From assembly GCF_001428075.1 (NCBI RefSeq), contig NZ_LMSI01000012.1:254507-318506 (forward strand): a stretch of DNA of 64,000 nucleotides, read 5' to 3'. Positions within the stretch are counted from its first letter, which is position 1; every line of letters starts with the position of its first letter. Source of the stretch: Arthrobacter sp. Soil764 (GTDB lineage: Bacteria; Actinomycetota; Actinomycetes; Actinomycetales; Micrococcaceae). This document shows, piece after piece, positions 61,524-64,000 of the stretch. The position numbers were made by a program, and so were the translations under genes. A model generated the notes under the pieces. That model was not told the origin of the DNA. It did not search any database and was given only the letters and a program-made list of their open reading frames with translations.

Positions 61524-62084
61524 CTAGGGGGATAGTCCGGCTCGGACTAAGAGTCCGCACGTAAGTAGGCAGACCCCTCCAATCGAGGCCAGGATCATTG
61601 ACGCCTTTACGAAAAGGTGCTTCATCCAGGCTATTTTGCTCATTCCTATCATCTGTTTGGTGATGACAGGAAGCATCTCTGTGCTTTGGATTTTCTGGGG
61701 AAGTTTCGATGCGTCCCAGTACTTAAGGTGTCCGAAGTAGATAAAGTTGTCGGGCCATTCCTTGCCGACATGCCTCATTCTAAGGCGCGGGATGACGACC
61801 CACATTGCGCAGGCAGCAGCTACAAGCAGCGAGAAGACTGCTGCGTGGTACGTGATGTTTTGCAGCGGTCCGGTCAGAGTACCAAAGAGCCTGTCTTTGG
61901 CGGATAAAGCAACCATTGTGGCAAGGCCGGCGGACTCGAGGGTAAACGCGAAGGAGGCCTTTGCGTCCACCTTCCCCGTCCAGTCGACCAGGGCGGCGTG
62001 TATTTTCCATGCCGTTTCAAGGGCTTCCTTGTCCTTGGATGCTGCCGATGGCTCAGCCATCCTGCTCTTCTTGAAGAGGCTCAT
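61524..62084 (-). CDS. pycTM: Pycsar transmembrane effector (PycTM, DUF5706-like)
   Basis: 186 residues from MSLFKKSRMAE at 62084. The family pattern of a soluble helix leading into the membrane, AALVDWTGKVDAKASFAFTLESAG, is followed by hydrophobic segments near 45-65, 78-98 and 158-180 (FVKASMILASIGGVCLL). In Pycsar, PycTM binds the cyclic pyrimidine nucleotide and disrupts the inner membrane, killing the infected cell. It lies 46 bases after the second cyclase on the same strand, the standard two-gene Pycsar layout. Confidence 0.82.
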   Translation of the reverse strand: MSLFKKSRMAEPSAASKDKEALETAWKIHAALVDWTGKVDAKASFAFTLESAGLATMVALSAKDRLFGTLTGPLQNITYHAAVFSLLVAAACAMWVVIPRLRMRHVGKEWPDNFIYFGHLKYWDASKLPQKIQSTEMLPVITKQMIGMSKIAWMKHLFVKASMILASIGGVCLLTCGLLVRAGLSP

Positions 62085-62130
62085 ATGGGCTGCTTCGATT
62101 TTGGTCGGCGAGAGGTCTGCCCACGATGGA

Positions 62131-62829
62131 TCATGGGGCCCACGTATAGGACGAACCGTAGTAGGCCACGGACTTGTTGCCATAGCTCTGGGTGCCCCTT
62201 GGTGTCCACATGTCGATCTTGTTGGCGAATTTTGAGGCATCGTTGAGCTGGTTGTACACCGAAGCGGATATGTTGATGGTTTTGCCGCCGCGGATCTCGC
62301 TGAGTTTCGCGGCAACGTTCGGTGCGCCACCGACCGACACAATGTCGTTCTCACCGTGAACACCGCCCCGGACGAGCATAGCTGGGCCAGTGTCGATACC
62401 AACTCCGTGGGCCATCTTCCACGTGAAGTTATTCCACTTGTCCTGGAGAGCGGGGTTAATCACCTTTGTGACTGCCCAAGAGATGTTCATTGCGGCCTTG
62501 GCAGCATCGGAATTCTTACTGTCACCGATGAAGATTCCCATCACACGGTCTCCATCGAAGCTGCGGATGTGTCCACCCCTCGCCCGGATAATCCGTGTGG
62601 CTGCGTTGAGGTAGGAGCGGATAACCTTTGCCGCCGCCCAATCTTTGTATGCCTGGGCCAAACCGGTGGAATCTGCCATGTCTGCGTAGAGATAGGTTGC
62701 GTCAAGGCGCACGGCACCGTTGCTCAACGCTATGTCTTTGGCCTCGGGCACCACTTGCCCGTCCCGCTCCACCCATGCAGGCAGCAGTACACCGCTTACG
62801 CCGGCTTCAACATCTTCTTTGAGTCCCAC
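62131..62829 (-). CDS. pycC: Pycsar-type class III nucleotide cyclase (PycC-like), second copy
   Basis: 232 residues from the GTG at 62829 (GAAGGGGATGAACTTTCC upstream); a frame back to 62880 is less likely. The cyclase core has ATYLYADMADSTGLAQ (first metal Asp), GGHIRSFDGDRVMGIFIGD (second metal Asp), AHGVGIDTGPAMLVRGG and VSVGGAPNVAAKLSE. This branch is clearly different from the cyclase at 60665, so they are not a recent duplication. With the downstream PycTM it makes a complete Pycsar operon. Confidence 0.85.
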   Translation of the reverse strand: MGLKEDVEAGVSGVLLPAWVERDGQVVPEAKDIALSNGAVRLDATYLYADMADSTGLAQAYKDWAAAKVIRSYLNAATRIIRARGGHIRSFDGDRVMGIFIGDSKNSDAAKAAMNISWAVTKVINPALQDKWNNFTWKMAHGVGIDTGPAMLVRGGVHGENDIVSVGGAPNVAAKLSEIRGGKTINISASVYNQLNDASKFANKIDMWTPRGTQSYGNKSVAYYGSSYTWAP

Positions 62830-63300
62830 GGAAAGTTCATCCCCTTCTGTGGAGGAACTTCCCCCACAGGAAGATAGCACTTCAGATACCCAGAGAACTG
62901 CATGGAATGGGATCTCTTCGCCTTGCTGTCTATCTTCATTCGTACTGCGCCGGGTTGGATAGCAATCGGGCGGCTGGACAGAAGCGCGTTATGCCGCCAA
63001 TCAAAACCGACTGTATTTGTTGTGGAGCACGCTCGTCTCTGTTTTGTCGTGGCCCGCCCCTGCTAGCGTGCTTTTTACTTGACTGCGAAAACTAAACCAG
63101 TCAAAACGTTGGCGGCACTTCTCTGATGAGCGGGCAAAGGGACGGCAAGATTTGGTGCTTCCGAGACCAAGGCTGGGATCTCGAGCCGGAACTCGTTGGG
63201 TAAGTCCGGATGAGCGCCGTAGAAAAGTGCAAGCATGCGTTGAACGCGCCGGATCCCCGGGGGGGGCGGGACGTAATCTTCAGCAAATGATCAAAGGACC
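62830..63300. other. Non-coding right edge of the Pycsar block
   Basis: Nothing supported is encoded. It must contain the promoter of the pycC-pycTM operon and ends in unrelated sequence fused to the broken nitrilase. A run of eight G at about 63261-63268 is unusual. No direct repeat or tRNA segment was recognised. Confidence 0.5.
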
Positions 63301-63655
63301 AACTGTTGACCGGGTAGTCCGGAGAAGACAGGACCAGCTGGGTATTAAACAGCTGCCCTTCCGGACCGCGTTCGCAGACGCTGCCGGGGACCAGCCAGAT
63401 GTTCAGGTCTTCCGCGAGCTGTTTGAGCTCTTTGACCCGCGGCCCGTCCAGGGGCTCGGCACTGGCCTGGAGCATTTCGATCCGCTGCAGGTCCGGGTTT
63501 TGGTCGCCGAAAAGGTGCAGCTCGGGGAAGACGACCAGCTTGCTGTGCGGCTGGGCTTCGAGGGCTTCTTTGACCTCGTCGGCAAAGACAGAGACGGGTT
63601 CGCCGATGGGCCTGGGCCTTGCTTGGGCCGCGACGAGGGGAAGGATGCGTTGCAT
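63101..63655 (-). pseudogene. Carbon-nitrogen hydrolase (nitrilase family) truncated at its 3' side
   Basis: From the ATG at 63655 the first 110 or so residues are nitrilase-like: LPLVAAQARPRPIGEP, the catalytic Glu in KLVVFPELHLFG, and WLVPGSVCERG-EGQLFNTQLVL. Past about 63320 the match ends. The frame runs through unrelated sequence to 63101 without the catalytic Lys or Cys. The intact enzyme would be about 260-280 residues. It is divergent from a GntR gene and was probably in one transcription unit with the permease now broken at 58009. Confidence 0.78.
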
Positions 63656-63693
63656 GGGTTTTTCTCCGCTGTGGAGGTGTAATCCGGGTTATA

Positions 63694-63712
63694 TTAGATC
63701 AGAATGATCCAA
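63694..63712. promoter_or_regulatory. GntR-type operator between nitrilase remnant and GntR gene
   Basis: Imperfect palindrome TTAGATC-AGAAT-GATCCAA (paired GATC arms with TT/AA ends), 21 bases before the GTG of the regulator. Position and symmetry fit autoregulation and control of the divergent operon. Confidence 0.5.
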
Positions 63713-63732
63713 TAAAGGGAAGGGGCGCTGCT

Positions 63733-64000
63733 GTGGGCCGTAAAGTAGCGAATATGACCCGTCAGCTGGAGGACACCGCCGAGCCCTTGCGCCTTGGTTC
63801 CGGCAGGATGTCCGGGATGGAGCGGCGCAGCGCCATGGACGCTGTTCGGATGCGGATCGGGATGGCTATTTCGCTGGGGCTTTTGAAGCCGGGCGAGCGA
63901 CTGCCGGACCAGGAGGACGTTGCCTTGGGTTTGTCGGTCAGCCCGATTACCGCCCGCCGTGCGCTGGCGAGCCTGGCGGAGCAGGGTGTGGTGGTGCGCC
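63733..64000 (+). CDS. GntR-family transcriptional regulator, cut by window edge
   Basis: 89 codons visible from the GTG at 63733 with AAGGGAAGGGG upstream; an ATG at 63754 is the alternative. The winged helix-turn-helix is seen in VRMRIGMAISLGLLKPGERL followed by DQEDVALGLSVSPITARRAL. The ligand domain lies off the right edge. By position it governed the divergent nitrilase-permease operon, which is now broken on both sides of the accessory block. Confidence 0.85.
   Translation, partial: MGRKVANMTRQLEDTAEPLRLGSGRMSGMERRSAMDAVRMRIGMAISLGLLKPGERLPDQEDVALGLSVSPITARRALASLAEQGVVVR

Noticed and set aside
38752..63700. Integrase, tRNA attachment site or insertion sequence at island borders
   Set aside because: None was seen; no integrase or transposase motifs and no border repeats were recognised, so the mode of acquisition is left open.

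Overview
The window reads as a high-G+C actinobacterial chromosome, most likely Arthrobacter or Pseudarthrobacter. The basis is the G+C-rich third codon positions, the many GTG starts, the mycothiol-type DsbA protein and the general gene repertoire. This is judged from gene content only; no search was run. No rRNA, tRNA, CRISPR array or intact insertion sequence was seen.

1-20 kb is ordinary metabolic chromosome. It holds two related secreted subtilases (1-811, cut by the window edge, and 10457-11731), a GerMN-like lipoprotein, and a flavin monooxygenase/2,3-butanediol dehydrogenase operon divergent from an AcoR-like activator. It also holds an SDR, a PhoD phosphatase, a hemerythrin-like protein, a GntR regulator, an AAHS-type MFS transporter and a nucleoside salvage block (nucleoside hydrolase and MFS, divergent from ribokinase and GNAT). 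A TetR gene follows, with one intact SnoaL-like target and one copy broken by a stop codon, then a lipoprotein phosphoesterase.

20-27.6 kb is a Wadjet type I operon (jetABCD). jetC carries a one-base frameshift near 22943, and a VapBC-type toxin-antitoxin pair overlaps the end of jetD. 27.6-38.8 kb returns to metabolism: a D-threonate-type catabolic operon (KdgT-like permease, four-carbon acid sugar kinase, PdxA2) followed by a DeoR regulator, with three matching operator-like palindromes, one inside the kinase gene. Then come an NmrA/SnoaL/TetR module with a perfect 10-bp-arm operator, YciI, a membrane-anchored HNH protein, a methyltransferase and a secreted seven-repeat YVTN beta-propeller.

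39.1-57.1 kb is a defence island. Its left edge is a 230-bp remnant of a butanediol dehydrogenase gene, homologous to 1691-1920. It carries a six-gene same-strand restriction-modification cluster (C5 methyltransferase, ParB-like protein, SNF2 helicase, DUF3883 protein, degenerate HNH protein, NgoMIV-family endonuclease). Next is an A+T-richer pair (GHKL ATPase and a protein of unknown function), then a zone of decayed genes, then a kinase-helicase plus phospholipase D pair that fits Mokosh type I.

57.1-63.7 kb is a second accessory block, lying between a permease that lost its 5' half and a nitrilase that lost its 3' half. It has two Pycsar-type nucleotide cyclases, one with a PycTM effector beside it and one without an obvious effector, plus a small membrane protein and a 12-residue-repeat membrane protein. 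The window ends in a GntR regulator divergent from the broken nitrilase. The broken nitrilase, permease and dehydrogenase all lie on the minus strand, which suggests that defence modules replaced parts of ancestral catabolic genes.
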